A stretch of DNA of 45,677 bases from an uncultured bacterium (GTDB lineage Bacteria > Actinomycetota > Coriobacteriia > Coriobacteriales > Coriobacteriaceae): contig CAJMRE010000013.1 of the NCBI GenBank assembly GCA_905215755.1, positions 1 through 45,677 of the forward strand, in the 5' to 3' direction. Positions within the stretch are counted from its first letter, which is position 1; the number at the start of each line of letters is the position of its first letter. Positions 14,474-24,245 of the stretch are shown here, in pieces. Under the pieces are notes generated by a model. It worked only from the letters and a program-made list of their open reading frames with translations. It was not told where the DNA came from and did not search any database. The position numbers were made by a program, and so were the translations under genes.

Positions 14474-16423
14474 CTAGAGCTCGCAGGCAACCTTGTAGCC
14501 ATCGCCGATGGCGTCGCGAATGTTGCCGCACTTGTTGGCATCGCCCAGCACGTGGGTGGCAACACCGGCAGCGGCAAGGTCGTCGGCCAACTTGGTATTG
14601 GGACGATAGCCCATGGCAAGCACCAGCGTATCGGCATCGGCGATGGTGTGGACCTCGCCGTCCTTCTCGTAGCTGATAGTGTCCTCGGTGATCTCGGTCA
14701 CCTTGGCCTCGGTCAGCACGTGGACGCCCTTGGAGAGCATGCGCGTGATGAGCACCGCGCGACCGGCACCGCCCTCGTTGGCGGCGAGCGTCTTGGTCAT
14801 CTCGATGACGGTGACATCGCGGTTGGCCGGCGACAGGTCGTTGACCAACGGGGCCAGGTAATCGGCCGTCTCGCAGCCAACGGTACCGCCGCCCACGATG
14901 ACGATCTTCTTACCCGGGAAAGCCTTGCCACCCAGCAGGTCGTCGGCCGTCATAACCTGCTTAAAGCCCTGCATGAAGGCCGGAGCGATGGGCTCGGCGC
15001 CATAGGCCAGGACGACCTCGTAGCCGGCGTAGTCGCGCTGAATGTCCTCGGCAGTAAGCTCGGTGCCAAATACGCACTTCACGCCCGCCTCAGCAAGACG
15101 GCGATACTGATACTTGATCACACGGGTGAGTTCCTGCTTTGCCGGCGGAACGGCTGCGATACGCATCTCGCCGCCCGGTTCGTCCTGCTTGTCCACGAGC
15201 ACCACGTTGTGGCCGCGCTTGGCGGCAATGAACGCCGCCTCCATGCCCGCAGGACCGGCGCCCACAACGAGCACGTTCTTGGCCTCGGCGGCAGGCTCGT
15301 AGCCGGCCTCGTCGCGCTCCACGTCCGGGTTGACAGTGCAGGAGATGCGCTTGCCGAACATAATGCCGTTCAGGCAGCGCAGGCAACCGATGCAGGGACG
15401 GATCTCGTCGGCGTTGCCGGCAGCCGCCTTGTTGCAGAACTCGGCATCGCACAGATTGGCGCGGCCCATCATGCAGATGTCGGCAGCGCCGTCCTCGATC
15501 AGCTCCTCGGCAATCCATGCCTCATTGATACGGCCGACGGTGGCAACGGGAATGTTCACATGCTTCTTGATCTCGCGCGAACAGGCAGCATGCGAGGCCT
15601 GCTGAGTACCGGCGGCGGGAATCGCGGAGCCGCGCTTGATGGTGGTGCCGCCCGACACGTGGATCATGTCGACGCCGGCCTTCTCCAGGCGACGCGAGAC
15701 GTAGATCATGTCGTTGAGGGTCAGGCCGCCATCGGTGTACTCATCGCCCGAGATACGGACGTCGATGATGAAGTCCTTGCCGCAGCGCTCGCGAATCTCG
15801 GCGATGACCTCGAGCAAGAAGCGCATGCGGGCGTCGAGCGAGCCACCATACTCGTCGGTGCGTTTGTTATAGAGCGGGGTCAAAAAGCCGCCGAGCATGC
15901 CATGGGCGTGCGCCGCATGAACCTCGACGCCATCGACACCGGCCTTCTGCATACGCACGGCAGCGTCGCCAAACTGATGCGTGAGCTCGTGGATCTCGTC
16001 GACCGTGATGGGGCGCGGTGCCTCGCGGGCGTAAGACGGGCCCACGAAGGACGGAGCGATCAGGCGCGGCGTGCCCGGAACGTTAAAGGCCATGTAGGCA
16101 GGGTGGAAGAGCTGCGGCATAATCTTGCAGCCGTACTCATGCACGGCGGCGGCGAGCTTTTCCCAGCCGGGGATGAACGTGTCGTCGTAGCAGCACATGT
16201 CGCCCGGCAGATAGGTATAGGTGGGCTCGACCGTCACAACCTCGGTGATGATCAGGCCAACGCCACCCTTGGCGCGGGCACGGTAATGATCGACCAAATC
16301 GTCGGTCACATAGCCATGATCGGCAAGGTTGGTAGACACCGGCGGCATAAAGACGCGGTTCTTGACCTCGGTCGTACCGACCTTGATCGGGCTAAAGAGC
16401 ATCGGATAGGCGGAGGACTCCAT
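14474..16423 (-). CDS. Old-Yellow-Enzyme / FAD-dependent NADH:flavin oxidoreductase (enoate-reductase type)
   Basis: A 649-residue flavoenzyme. The N-terminal TIM barrel (1-340) has an FMN-binding start (LFSPIKVGTTEVKNRVFMPP) and VEVHAAHAHGMLGGFLTP. A [4Fe-4S] cluster site follows (CIGCLRCLNGIMFGKRISC), then an FAD/NAD(P) region with VVGAGPAGMEAA and IVGGGTVGCETA. This layout is shared by 2,4-dienoyl-CoA reductase, 2-enoate reductase and the bile-acid enzymes BaiCD/BaiH, so the substrate cannot be assigned. ATG at 16423 follows AAAGGAAG; an upstream extension of 29 residues is low quality. It appears monocistronic. Confidence 0.85.
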   Translation of the reverse strand: MESSAYPMLFSPIKVGTTEVKNRVFMPPVSTNLADHGYVTDDLVDHYRARAKGGVGLIITEVVTVEPTYTYLPGDMCCYDDTFIPGWEKLAAAVHEYGCKIMPQLFHPAYMAFNVPGTPRLIAPSFVGPSYAREAPRPITVDEIHELTHQFGDAAVRMQKAGVDGVEVHAAHAHGMLGGFLTPLYNKRTDEYGGSLDARMRFLLEVIAEIRERCGKDFIIDVRISGDEYTDGGLTLNDMIYVSRRLEKAGVDMIHVSGGTTIKRGSAIPAAGTQQASHAACSREIKKHVNIPVATVGRINEAWIAEELIEDGAADICMMGRANLCDAEFCNKAAAGNADEIRPCIGCLRCLNGIMFGKRISCTVNPDVERDEAGYEPAAEAKNVLVVGAGPAGMEAAFIAAKRGHNVVLVDKQDEPGGEMRIAAVPPAKQELTRVIKYQYRRLAEAGVKCVFGTELTAEDIQRDYAGYEVVLAYGAEPIAPAFMQGFKQVMTADDLLGGKAFPGKKIVIVGGGTVGCETADYLAPLVNDLSPANRDVTVIEMTKTLAANEGGAGRAVLITRMLSKGVHVLTEAKVTEITEDTISYEKDGEVHTIADADTLVLAMGYRPNTKLADDLAAAGVATHVLGDANKCGNIRDAIGDGYKVACEL

Positions 16424-16542
16424 ACAGGCTTCCTTTCGTTTAAGCCGCTCGGCGGCACTTGCAGACGTACCTATCGTATCAGTACCCGCCGCGTTCGCAC
16501 TCGCTCGCACTCCCCACCTTCAATCCCGACCCTCACAAAAAA

Positions 16543-16607
16543 GTTGCGGTGGAATACGGAGCAATCGAGGCTTTTGACAGCCAAAACAGTCCGTATTTCA
16601 CCGCAAC
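16543..16607. repeat. 65-bp palindromic repeat, copy 3 (left flank of kdp)
   Basis: GTTGCGGTGGAATACGGAG through TCCGTATTTCACCGCAAC. It is in the same orientation as copy 4 at 24958 and is its closest relative; similarity continues past the repeat (CTGAT..GGGTGGGATGGA). Confidence 0.92.
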
Positions 16608-16619
16608 TGATGGGTGGGA

Positions 16620-16653
16620 TGGAATTGAGAGCTCAGATAGCCAGTCATGCCCT
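16620..16653 (-). pseudogene. possible relic of a gltD-like 3' end
   Basis: Read on the minus strand this spells EGMTGYLSS, close to the EGMTSYLGL end of the GltD-like protein at 25041. It stands in the same position relative to repeat copy 3 as the real gene does to copy 4. It is very short, so homology is an inference. Confidence 0.4.
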
Positions 16654-16671
16654 CATCCGCCACTCCCTCAC

Positions 16672-17262
16672 CTACAGCGCGCCGTCCAGCATAAGGTTCA
16701 CCTTGAGCACGTTGACCGTGGGCTCGCCGAACACGCCGAGGAAACGGCCCTTGGTGCACGCGGCGATGATGTCGCGCACCTCGTCCTCACTTTTGCCCGT
16801 GGCCTTGGCAAGGCGCGGGACCTGATACTCGGCGGCATCCGGAGAGATCTCCGGGTCGAGGCCGGACCCCGAGCACGTCACCAGGTCGACGGGCACAGCG
16901 TCCATATCGGCATCGGGGTTGGCGGCGCGGATCTTCTTCACGCGCGCGTCCACAAGCTGCCGATACTCCTCACTCGCCGGGGACAGGTTGGACGGGGCAC
17001 CATACGCCATGAGCTCGCCGTCTTCGCCTTCGACAATTGACACGTTCTGGATACGACCCCACATGTGGGCTTCGTCATCGAAGTTCTGGCCGATGAGCTC
17101 GGAACCCACAACCTTGTCGTCGACCATAATAAGCGATCCGTTCGCCTGGTACGGAAACGCAAGCTGCGCGACGCCGGTCACCACAAGCGTGTATCCCAGG
17201 CCGCAGACGATGGTAAACAGCGCGAACACGCCGAGTGCGCGCGATGCGATACCTTTGAACAT
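16672..17262 (-). CDS. kdpC: potassium-transporting ATPase KdpC subunit
   Basis: The small membrane-anchored subunit of the KdpFABC high-affinity potassium pump, stabilising KdpA-KdpB. The 196-residue protein has one N-terminal transmembrane helix (about 8-32), then a soluble domain with SELIGQNF, NLSPASEEYRQLV, VPVDLVTCSGSGLDPEISP and the GEPTVNVLKVNL end, all typical of KdpC. It starts 12 bp after the kdpB stop, as expected for the last gene of the operon. Confidence 0.95.
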   Translation of the reverse strand: MFKGIASRALGVFALFTIVCGLGYTLVVTGVAQLAFPYQANGSLIMVDDKVVGSELIGQNFDDEAHMWGRIQNVSIVEGEDGELMAYGAPSNLSPASEEYRQLVDARVKKIRAANPDADMDAVPVDLVTCSGSGLDPEISPDAAEYQVPRLAKATGKSEDEVRDIIAACTKGRFLGVFGEPTVNVLKVNLMLDGAL

Positions 17263-17274
17263 ACATACCTCCGT

Positions 17275-19335
17275 CTACATCATGCCAATGCCGAACAAGG
17301 CCAGCAGCATGTCGATAATCTTGATGAATACGAACGGCGCCACGATACCGCCCAGACCCCACACCAGCAGGTTGTGGGTCAGCAGCTGGCCGGACGAAAG
17401 CTCGCGGTACTTCACGCCTTTCAGGGCGGCAGGAATCAGCGCGACGATGACCAGCGCGTTGTAGATAATGGCGGACAGCACGGCAGTCAACGGGCTGGTG
17501 AGCCCCAGGATGTTGAGGGCGTCCAACCCGGGGTAGATCGGCGAGAATAGCGCCGGGATGATGGCGAAATACTTGGCGACGTCGTTGGCGACCGAGAAGG
17601 TCGTGAGCGAGCCGCGGGTCATGAGCAGTTGCTTGCCGATACGCACGATATCGATGAGCTTGGTGGGGCTGGAGTCGAGGTCGACCATGTTGCCGGCCTC
17701 CTTGGCAGCCTGGGTTCCCGTGTTCATGGCCACGGCGACATCTGCCTGCGCCAGTGCCGGCGCGTCGTTGGTGCCGTCGCCGGTCATCGCGACCAGATGG
17801 CCCTCATGCTGGAACGCGCGGATCTTATCGAGCTTGCCCTCGGGCGTCGCTTCGGCCAGGAAGTCATCCACACCGGCCTCGGCGGCGATGGCGGCGGCCG
17901 TCAGCGGATTATCGCCCGTCACCATTATGGTCTTGATACCCATGCGGCGCAGATCGGCGAACTTTTCCTTCACGCCGGACTTGATGATGTCCTTAAGGTA
18001 GACGACACCCAGCACACATCGGTCCTTTGCCACGACCAACGGGGTGCCGCCCACCTTCGCAATGCGTTCGACGGCCTCGTCGCACTCCTTCGAGAACACT
18101 CCTCCGGCAGCCTCCACATAAGCGCGAACGGAATCGGCCGCACCCTTGCGAATCTCGCTGTCGGCGTAGTTCACACCGGACATGCGGGTCGCCGCGGTGA
18201 AGGGGATGAACTCCATGCCCTTATCCTCGAGTGTGCGGCCGCGCAGCCCAAACTGCTCCTTGGCGAGCACGACGATGGAGCGGCCCTCAGGGGTCTCATC
18301 CGCCAGAGAGGACAGCTGCGCGGCATCGGCCAGCTCCGCGGGATCGACGCCGTCGACCGGAATGAACTCAGCGGCCTGGCGGTTGCCCAAGGTGATGGTA
18401 CCGGTCTTATCGAGCATGAGGATGTCGACGTCGCCGGCGGCCTCGATGGCGCGGCCGGACATGGCCAGTACGTTGGCCTCGTTCAGTCGCCTCATGCCGG
18501 CGATGCCAATGGCGGACAGCAGCGCACCAATGGTGGTGGGCGCCAGACAGACGAGCAAGGCAACGAGCGTGGTCACAGCGGTGGGGTTCGCCATACCGTT
18601 GAGCCCTGCAGAGAAACTCGAGTAGCAGTACAGTGCGAGCGTCACGAGGATGAAGATGACGGACAGAGCAACCAGAAAGATCTCGAGCGCGACCTCGTTG
18701 GGGGTCTTCTTGCGCGCGGCACCCTCGACCATCGCGATCATCTTGTCCAGGAAGCTCTGGCCGGGTTCGCTGGAGATCTTGACGATGATCCAGTCGGATA
18801 GCACCGTGGTACCGCCGGTAACGGCAGAGCGGTCGCCGCCGGCCTCGCGGACCACGGGGGCGGACTCGCCGGTGATGGCGGACTCGTCAACGGAGGCAGC
18901 GCCCTCGATGACGTCGCCATCGCCGGGAATCTGCTCGCCGGCGCGTACGATCACCAGGTCGCCGCGCGTAAGCTCGGTGCCGGGAACGACGGTGAAGTGC
19001 TCCTTGTCCTCAACGGACTCGATGCGATGGGCCTCGACATCCTTCTTGGCCGCACGCAGGGAATCGGCCTGAGCCTTACCGCGGCCCTCGGCAAGCGCCT
19101 CGGCGAAGTTCGAGAACAGGTCTGTGAGCCACAGGATGACCGCGATGGCGACCACATAGTAGGTGGGCACACCCGCGTCCTGCACACCGAAGATGGAAGC
19201 GACGGCCAGGACGGAGGTCATGCCGGCGGAAAGCCACACCAGGAACATGACCGGGTTTTGAATCTGGACGCGAGGATCCAACTTGGCAAACGAGTCGCGG
19301 ACCGCGCGGCCCATCATGTCTTTTTGCATAGCCAT
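17275..19335 (-). CDS. kdpB: potassium-transporting ATPase KdpB, catalytic P-type subunit
   Basis: A 686-residue P-type ATPase that hydrolyses ATP to drive potassium uptake through KdpA. It shows TGESAPV (actuator loop, including the regulatory Ser), DKTGTITLG (phosphorylated Asp), MVTGDNPLTA, and the hinge GDGTNDAPALAQADVAVAMN. Hydrophobic segments at about 30-75, 215-270 and the C-terminal end fit a seven-helix KdpB. The ATG at 19335 follows AAAGGAGG; a second ATG lies two codons later. It starts 16 bp after the kdpA stop. Confidence 0.96.
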   Translation of the reverse strand: MAMQKDMMGRAVRDSFAKLDPRVQIQNPVMFLVWLSAGMTSVLAVASIFGVQDAGVPTYYVVAIAVILWLTDLFSNFAEALAEGRGKAQADSLRAAKKDVEAHRIESVEDKEHFTVVPGTELTRGDLVIVRAGEQIPGDGDVIEGAASVDESAITGESAPVVREAGGDRSAVTGGTTVLSDWIIVKISSEPGQSFLDKMIAMVEGAARKKTPNEVALEIFLVALSVIFILVTLALYCYSSFSAGLNGMANPTAVTTLVALLVCLAPTTIGALLSAIGIAGMRRLNEANVLAMSGRAIEAAGDVDILMLDKTGTITLGNRQAAEFIPVDGVDPAELADAAQLSSLADETPEGRSIVVLAKEQFGLRGRTLEDKGMEFIPFTAATRMSGVNYADSEIRKGAADSVRAYVEAAGGVFSKECDEAVERIAKVGGTPLVVAKDRCVLGVVYLKDIIKSGVKEKFADLRRMGIKTIMVTGDNPLTAAAIAAEAGVDDFLAEATPEGKLDKIRAFQHEGHLVAMTGDGTNDAPALAQADVAVAMNTGTQAAKEAGNMVDLDSSPTKLIDIVRIGKQLLMTRGSLTTFSVANDVAKYFAIIPALFSPIYPGLDALNILGLTSPLTAVLSAIIYNALVIVALIPAALKGVKYRELSSGQLLTHNLLVWGLGGIVAPFVFIKIIDMLLALFGIGMM

Positions 19336-19351
19336 AAATCTGCGCCCTCCT

Positions 19352-21175
19352 TTACGCAATCATCTGGAAGAACTCGGCAACGGGGCCAAGCGCCAGGGCC
19401 GGGAAGAAGCTCAGGGCACCGATCAGCAGAACGATGAACACGAGCAGGAATACGAACATGCCGTTGGTGGTAGACAGGGTACCGGCGCTCTCGGCGACCT
19501 TACCTTTCTTGGCCAGCGAGCCGGCGATAGCCAGCGTACCGATGATGGGCATGAAGCGGGCGAACAGCATCTCGAGGCCGAGCATGACGTTGATCCAGGG
19601 AATGTTGCAGTTCATGCCTGCAAACGCCGAGCCGTTGTTGCCGCCGCATGAGGTGAAGGCATACAGCACCTCGGAGAAGCCGTGCGCGCCACCATTGTTG
19701 AGCTGGTCGGCAAGACCGGGCACCATGCAGGCGATGGCCGAACACACCAGAATGGCAAACGGAGTTGCCAGGCACAGGACAACTGCCCAGCGCATCTCGC
19801 CCGGCTCGATCTTCTTGCCCAGGAACTCAGGCGTGCGTCCGACCATGAGGCCGGCGATGAACACTGTGAGGATGGCGAAGCCGATCATGCCGTACAGGCC
19901 GCAGCCCACGCCGCCGAAGACGACCTCGCCCAGAGCCATCTGGAGCATCTGGACAAAACCGCCCAGCGGGGTGTAGGAGTCGTGCATGGAGTTAACCGAG
20001 CCGTTGGAAGCAGCCGTCGTGAAAGCGGACCAGGTGGAAGAGGAGGCGATACCGAAGCGGCTCTCCTTGCCCTCCATGTTGCCGCCAGCCTGGCCATCGG
20101 TCATCTCGATGTTGACCGCGCCGCCATCTGCCAGCTGCGGGGTGCCCGCATGCTCGTTGAGGGCGATGATGCCGGCGAAGATCACCAGCAGGATGAACAT
20201 GGCGGCAAAGATGGCCTTGCCCTGCTTGGTGTTTTTGACGCCGATACCGAAGGTGAAGCAACAGGCGGCCGGGATCAGCAGCAGGCTGGTCATCTCGATG
20301 ATGTTGGTGAAGGCACTGGGGTTCTCATACGGATGAGCGGAGTTCACTCCGAAGAAGCCTCCGCCGTTGGTGCCGGACTGCTTGATGGCGACCTGAGGAG
20401 CCGCGGGACCCTGGGGCAGGAACTGCTCGGTGACCACGCGCGCGCCCTCGACAACCTTGCCGTCGACCTTGACCGTGTCGCCCTCGATCTCGGCGCCGTC
20501 GATGACGCTCCAGCCGCCGTCTGCATTAGGCTGGACAGCGACGGGCTCTACGAGCTCAGCCTTCTGAGCCGGCTGGAAGTTGGAGATGACGCCACCGGCA
20601 GCCAGGCAGATGCCGAACACGAGGTTCAGCGGGATGAGCACATACAGGACGGTGCGGGTGAGGTCGACCCAGAAGGAACCCAGACCCTGCTCCTTGACCT
20701 GACGGAAGCCGCGGATCAGCGCGAACATGACCGCGATACCGGTGCCGGCGGAAACGAAGTTCTGCACGGTGAGACCCATGAACTGCACAAGGTAGGACAG
20801 GGTGGTCTCACCGGAGTAGGACTGCCAGTTGGTGTTGGTTATGAAGGAAGCAGCCGTATTGAACGACAGGTCCCATGACACACCCGGCAGGTGCTGGGGA
20901 TTGCCTGGCAAGAAGGACTGAAACGCCTGGAGTGCCACAAGAGCCACGAGGCCGATCCCCGAAAAGACCAGCACGCTCGCCAGATAGCGCCTACACCCCA
21001 TCTGCTCTGCCGCGTCGATGCGAAGCAGACGATAGACGCCACGCTCCACAGGAGCAATCACAGGCGACAGGAACGTATGCTCACCATCCATGATATGGGC
21101 CATGAACCGACCGAGCGGAACGGCCAGGACGACGAGCACGGCAAAGTACAAGATGTACTGAATCGCAGCGTCCAT
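19352..21175 (-). CDS. kdpA: potassium-transporting ATPase KdpA, potassium channel-like subunit
   Basis: A 607-residue polytopic membrane protein that selects potassium for the Kdp pump. It has the filter-loop blocks FITNTNWQSYSGE, GTNGGGFFGVNSAHPYENP, and TSCGGNNGSAFAG near the C-terminus, with about ten hydrophobic helices. Between residues about 215 and 255 there is a non-conserved extracytoplasmic stretch (PNADGGWSVIDGAEIEGDTV), which makes it longer than the E. coli protein. The ATG is only 3 bp beyond the kdpF stop; its GAGGAG site lies inside kdpF, so the two are coupled. Confidence 0.96.
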   Translation of the reverse strand: MDAAIQYILYFAVLVVLAVPLGRFMAHIMDGEHTFLSPVIAPVERGVYRLLRIDAAEQMGCRRYLASVLVFSGIGLVALVALQAFQSFLPGNPQHLPGVSWDLSFNTAASFITNTNWQSYSGETTLSYLVQFMGLTVQNFVSAGTGIAVMFALIRGFRQVKEQGLGSFWVDLTRTVLYVLIPLNLVFGICLAAGGVISNFQPAQKAELVEPVAVQPNADGGWSVIDGAEIEGDTVKVDGKVVEGARVVTEQFLPQGPAAPQVAIKQSGTNGGGFFGVNSAHPYENPSAFTNIIEMTSLLLIPAACCFTFGIGVKNTKQGKAIFAAMFILLVIFAGIIALNEHAGTPQLADGGAVNIEMTDGQAGGNMEGKESRFGIASSSTWSAFTTAASNGSVNSMHDSYTPLGGFVQMLQMALGEVVFGGVGCGLYGMIGFAILTVFIAGLMVGRTPEFLGKKIEPGEMRWAVVLCLATPFAILVCSAIACMVPGLADQLNNGGAHGFSEVLYAFTSCGGNNGSAFAGMNCNIPWINVMLGLEMLFARFMPIIGTLAIAGSLAKKGKVAESAGTLSTTNGMFVFLLVFIVLLIGALSFFPALALGPVAEFFQMIA

Positions 21176-21178
21176 AGT

Positions 21179-21265
21179 TTACGAATCACTCCTCATCAGA
21201 ATGTAGATGTAATAGATAAGGAGTCCAATGCAGACGACTCCGATGATGGGAATGAGGATGTCCAT
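21179..21265 (-). CDS. kdpF: KdpF small membrane subunit
   Basis: A 28-residue single-helix protein, MDILIPIIGVVCIGLLIYYI then YILMRSDS, directly before kdpA. KdpF is a lipid-like stabiliser of the pump. The ATG follows AAAGGGGCGG, and position, length and hydrophobicity match KdpF in other genomes. Confidence 0.88.
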   Translation of the reverse strand: MDILIPIIGVVCIGLLIYYIYILMRSDS

Positions 21266-21380
21266 TTACCGCCCCTTTCACGCGCGGTCCGATGTCTCGG
21301 ACGCCTGCTCTCGCAAGCGTCTGGGGACAGTAAACGCTTCTAGGGATTAAAGAGGCGTGAGGGCCGGGGCTCACGTCCTT

Positions 21381-21398
21381 AAGATGCCGTAAAGATGC
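21381..21398. promoter_or_regulatory. candidate KdpE binding site
   Basis: AAGATGC occurs twice as a direct repeat 11 bp apart (21381-21387 and 21392-21398), the spacing usual for OmpR-family regulators. It lies in the divergent kdpF-kdpD intergenic region, so it could control both transcripts. Confidence 0.55.
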
Positions 21399-21509
21399 AG
21401 GTAGAAAGCACTATTGCGGCTGCAGTGCGCCTATACTCGACCTCGCGAGCATACAGTGGCGTCCTCACCGCGTATGCACGCATGGACAACGTTTCAGAAA
21501 GGCTACGCT

Positions 21510-24245
21510 ATGCAGCGCGACGCATCGGACACTCGCGTCAACCCAGACCTCATCCTCAAGGCAATTGAGAAAGACGAGGCCGCCGATGACGCTCGAACCA
21601 GCCGGGGACACCTCAAGATTTTCTTTGGCTACGCTGCTGGCGCAGGCAAAACCTATGCGATGCTTCAAGCCGCCCACGCCGCCAAGCGGCGAGGTGTCGA
21701 CGTCGTCGCGGGATACATCGAGCCGCACGAACGTCCGGCAACTGCCCATCTTGCACAAGGGCTTGAGAACGTGCCCTGTAAACTCATCGAGCACAACGGC
21801 ATTGCGCTCAGCGAGTTCGATCTAGATACGGCTATCGAACGCGCCCCTCAGCTCATCCTTGTCGACGAGCTTGCCCATACGAATGCGCCGGGGTCTCGCC
21901 ACGACAAACGCTATCAAGACGTCGAGGAACTTCTACATGCGGGAATCGACGTCTATACGACCGTGAACGTTCAGCACATCGAGAGCCTAAACGACATGGT
22001 TGCATCCATCACCGGCGTTGTCGTGAGCGAACGAATCCCCGACCGTATCTTCGATGATGCCGACCAGGTCGAGCTCGTCGACATAGAGCCCGAAGACCTA
22101 CTTGAGCGCCTTCGCGCCGGCCTCGTCTACCGTCCCGCACAAGCCGACCGAGCGCAACAGCATTTTTTTACCGTCGAGAACCTCACCGCACTCCGAGAAA
22201 TCGCGCTGCGCCGCTGCGCCGATCGCACCGGCCACCTCACAGATGCCGCACGCGTGCTGGGAAACCGTGACTACTACACCAGGGAGCGTATCTTAGTCTG
22301 TGTCTCCCCGGCGCCGACCAATCCCCGCATCGTCCGTGCCGCCGCACGCATGGCGAAAGCGTTTCGCAGCGAGCTCGTCGCCCTGTTCGTAGAGAGCCCG
22401 CGCACGCAAGCCATGAGCGATGATGAGCGCGCCAAGCTTGCAGCCAATATCGCCCTAGCCGAGCAGCTCGGAGCACATATGGAAACCGTCTATGGCGACG
22501 ACATCGCGTTTCAGATCTCCGAGTTCGCGCGCCTGTCGGGTATTTCGAAGATCGTCATGGGGCGCACGGGCGAGCGCAGCAGCGTCCGTCAGGCCCTCTT
22601 CGGCCGCAAATCTCTCGTAGAACAGCTCATAACATTCGCCCCGAACCTCGACATTTACATCATTCCAGAACAGTCGACTCCGCCCTCCCGACCCAAAGGA
22701 CGCCGCCATGCGCTCGCCCTGCAGCCGCCCAGCAGCCGAAACGTGCTTCGCACGCTGGCTCTCTCTCTTGCCGCCACGGCGATCGGCACGGCTTTCCGCC
22801 ATCTGGGATTTGCCGATTCCAGCATCATATCCCTCTATATCTTCACGGCCCTGCTGACCGCCGTCACCACGACGGGGCGTATCTGCACGATCGTATCGAG
22901 CGTGCTCTCTGTAGTGCTTTACAACTTCTGCTTCGTCACGCCTCTGTTTTCGCTCGCCAGCTACGACCGAAGCTATCTGGTCACGTTCGGCATCATGTTC
23001 GCCACCGCTATGGTCGCCGGCGAGTTAACTGCGCGCATCGCCGACAACGCCCGTACATCCGCCGAGAACGCATTCAAAACGCGCGTACTCCTCGAAACGA
23101 ACCAGCTCTTGCAGCAAGCCCATAGCGCGGAGGAGTGCGCCCGCGTCGCCATGAACCAACTCGTCAAACTGCTAAAACTCGACGTGGTCTTCTACCCCGC
23201 CGAACACGGCACGCTCGGCAAGGCGCTCTATGAGTCCGCTGGCACCGAAAACCGATCCGCGTCGCTGCTCACCGACTACGAGCGCGCCGTTGCAACCTGG
23301 ACCTACACCAACAACAAGCGCGCGGGCGCAAGCACGCGGACCCTGCCTGAGGCGCGCTGTCTCTACCTCGCGGTTCGCACCGGCGACAAGGTATTCGGTG
23401 TCATCGGCATCGCCCTGGAGGGGCGCGAGATCGAAGCCTTCGAGCATTCGATCGTCCTATCTATCGTAGGTGAATGCGCCTTGGCGCTCGAAAGCGACCG
23501 GGCGGCGCAAGAGCGCGAAGAGGCTGCGGTCTTGGCGAAAAACGAGCAGCTGCGCGCCAACCTTTTGCGCTCCATCGGCCACGATTTGAGGACACCCCTC
23601 ACGGCTATATCCGGATCTGCGGCAATCCTTCGGAAGAGCGACGAGAAGCTCAGCCTCGAACAACGCTGCGATCTTGCCGATGCCATCTACGACGACTCCC
23701 TCTGGCTTATCGATACCGTGGAAAACCTCCTCGCCATCACACGCGTCGAGGACGGCACCATTCGCCTCAACTTAACATCCGAGCTCATCGACGAGGTCAT
23801 CGAGGCCGCCCTCAGCCATGTCGCCCAAGCATCGCATGGACGTGCCGTCACCATCGAGCACACTGACGACATCCTGCTGGTACGCATCGACGTCCATCTC
23901 ATCATGCAGGTGCTTACGAATCTCATCATGAACGCCTTCAAATACACGCCCGAGGACTCGACTGTCACCATCAGCGCACGTCGCGAGGGTGAGTTCATCG
24001 TGGTGGACGTCGCAGACGATGGGCCGGGTGTAGCAGACTGCGACAAGCCTCATATCTTTGAGCGCTTCTTCACCTCAAGCAATACGCGGCCCGTGGATTC
24101 GCGTCGAAGCATCGGCCTTGGGCTGTCGCTCTGCCGCTCCATCGTGGAGGCGCATGGCGGCGTCATCGAAGTTCGCGACAACCACCCCCATGGGGCCGTC
24201 TTCCGTTTTACCCTGCCCGCCGAGGAGATCGAGATTCATGAATAA
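21510..24245 (+). CDS. kdpD: osmosensitive potassium sensor histidine kinase KdpD
   Basis: A 911-residue membrane kinase that activates kdp expression at low potassium or turgor. The N-terminal KdpD domain has Walker A GAGKTYAML (near 44-52) and LVDELAHTNAPGSRHDKRYQDVEELL, followed by a universal-stress-protein-like domain (about 250-380). Four close hydrophobic helices follow (about 430-520), then a GAF-like region, the phosphoacceptor His in SIGHDLRTPLTA, and an ATPase domain (NLIMNAFKYTP, DDGPGV, GLGLSL). ATG at 21510 follows AAAGG; an upstream frame adds 32 residues without a site. It is divergent from kdpFABC and overlaps kdpE by 8 bp. Confidence 0.95.
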   Translation: MQRDASDTRVNPDLILKAIEKDEAADDARTSRGHLKIFFGYAAGAGKTYAMLQAAHAAKRRGVDVVAGYIEPHERPATAHLAQGLENVPCKLIEHNGIALSEFDLDTAIERAPQLILVDELAHTNAPGSRHDKRYQDVEELLHAGIDVYTTVNVQHIESLNDMVASITGVVVSERIPDRIFDDADQVELVDIEPEDLLERLRAGLVYRPAQADRAQQHFFTVENLTALREIALRRCADRTGHLTDAARVLGNRDYYTRERILVCVSPAPTNPRIVRAAARMAKAFRSELVALFVESPRTQAMSDDERAKLAANIALAEQLGAHMETVYGDDIAFQISEFARLSGISKIVMGRTGERSSVRQALFGRKSLVEQLITFAPNLDIYIIPEQSTPPSRPKGRRHALALQPPSSRNVLRTLALSLAATAIGTAFRHLGFADSSIISLYIFTALLTAVTTTGRICTIVSSVLSVVLYNFCFVTPLFSLASYDRSYLVTFGIMFATAMVAGELTARIADNARTSAENAFKTRVLLETNQLLQQAHSAEECARVAMNQLVKLLKLDVVFYPAEHGTLGKALYESAGTENRSASLLTDYERAVATWTYTNNKRAGASTRTLPEARCLYLAVRTGDKVFGVIGIALEGREIEAFEHSIVLSIVGECALALESDRAAQEREEAAVLAKNEQLRANLLRSIGHDLRTPLTAISGSAAILRKSDEKLSLEQRCDLADAIYDDSLWLIDTVENLLAITRVEDGTIRLNLTSELIDEVIEAALSHVAQASHGRAVTIEHTDDILLVRIDVHLIMQVLTNLIMNAFKYTPEDSTVTISARREGEFIVVDVADDGPGVADCDKPHIFERFFTSSNTRPVDSRRSIGLGLSLCRSIVEAHGGVIEVRDNHPHGAVFRFTLPAEEIEIHE

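Noticed and set aside
14366..16825. Very long open frame (over 800 codons) on the plus strand opposite the flavin oxidoreductase
   Set aside because: It lacks domains and a ribosome site, is rich in Gly/Ala/His/Arg, and mirrors a well-conserved minus-strand gene; GC-rich third positions create such shadows.
21266..21509. Riboswitch (such as a cyclic-di-AMP type) in the kdp leader
   Set aside because: Only short hairpins (for example around 21300-21321) are present, without a recognisable riboswitch core; two-component control explains the layout.
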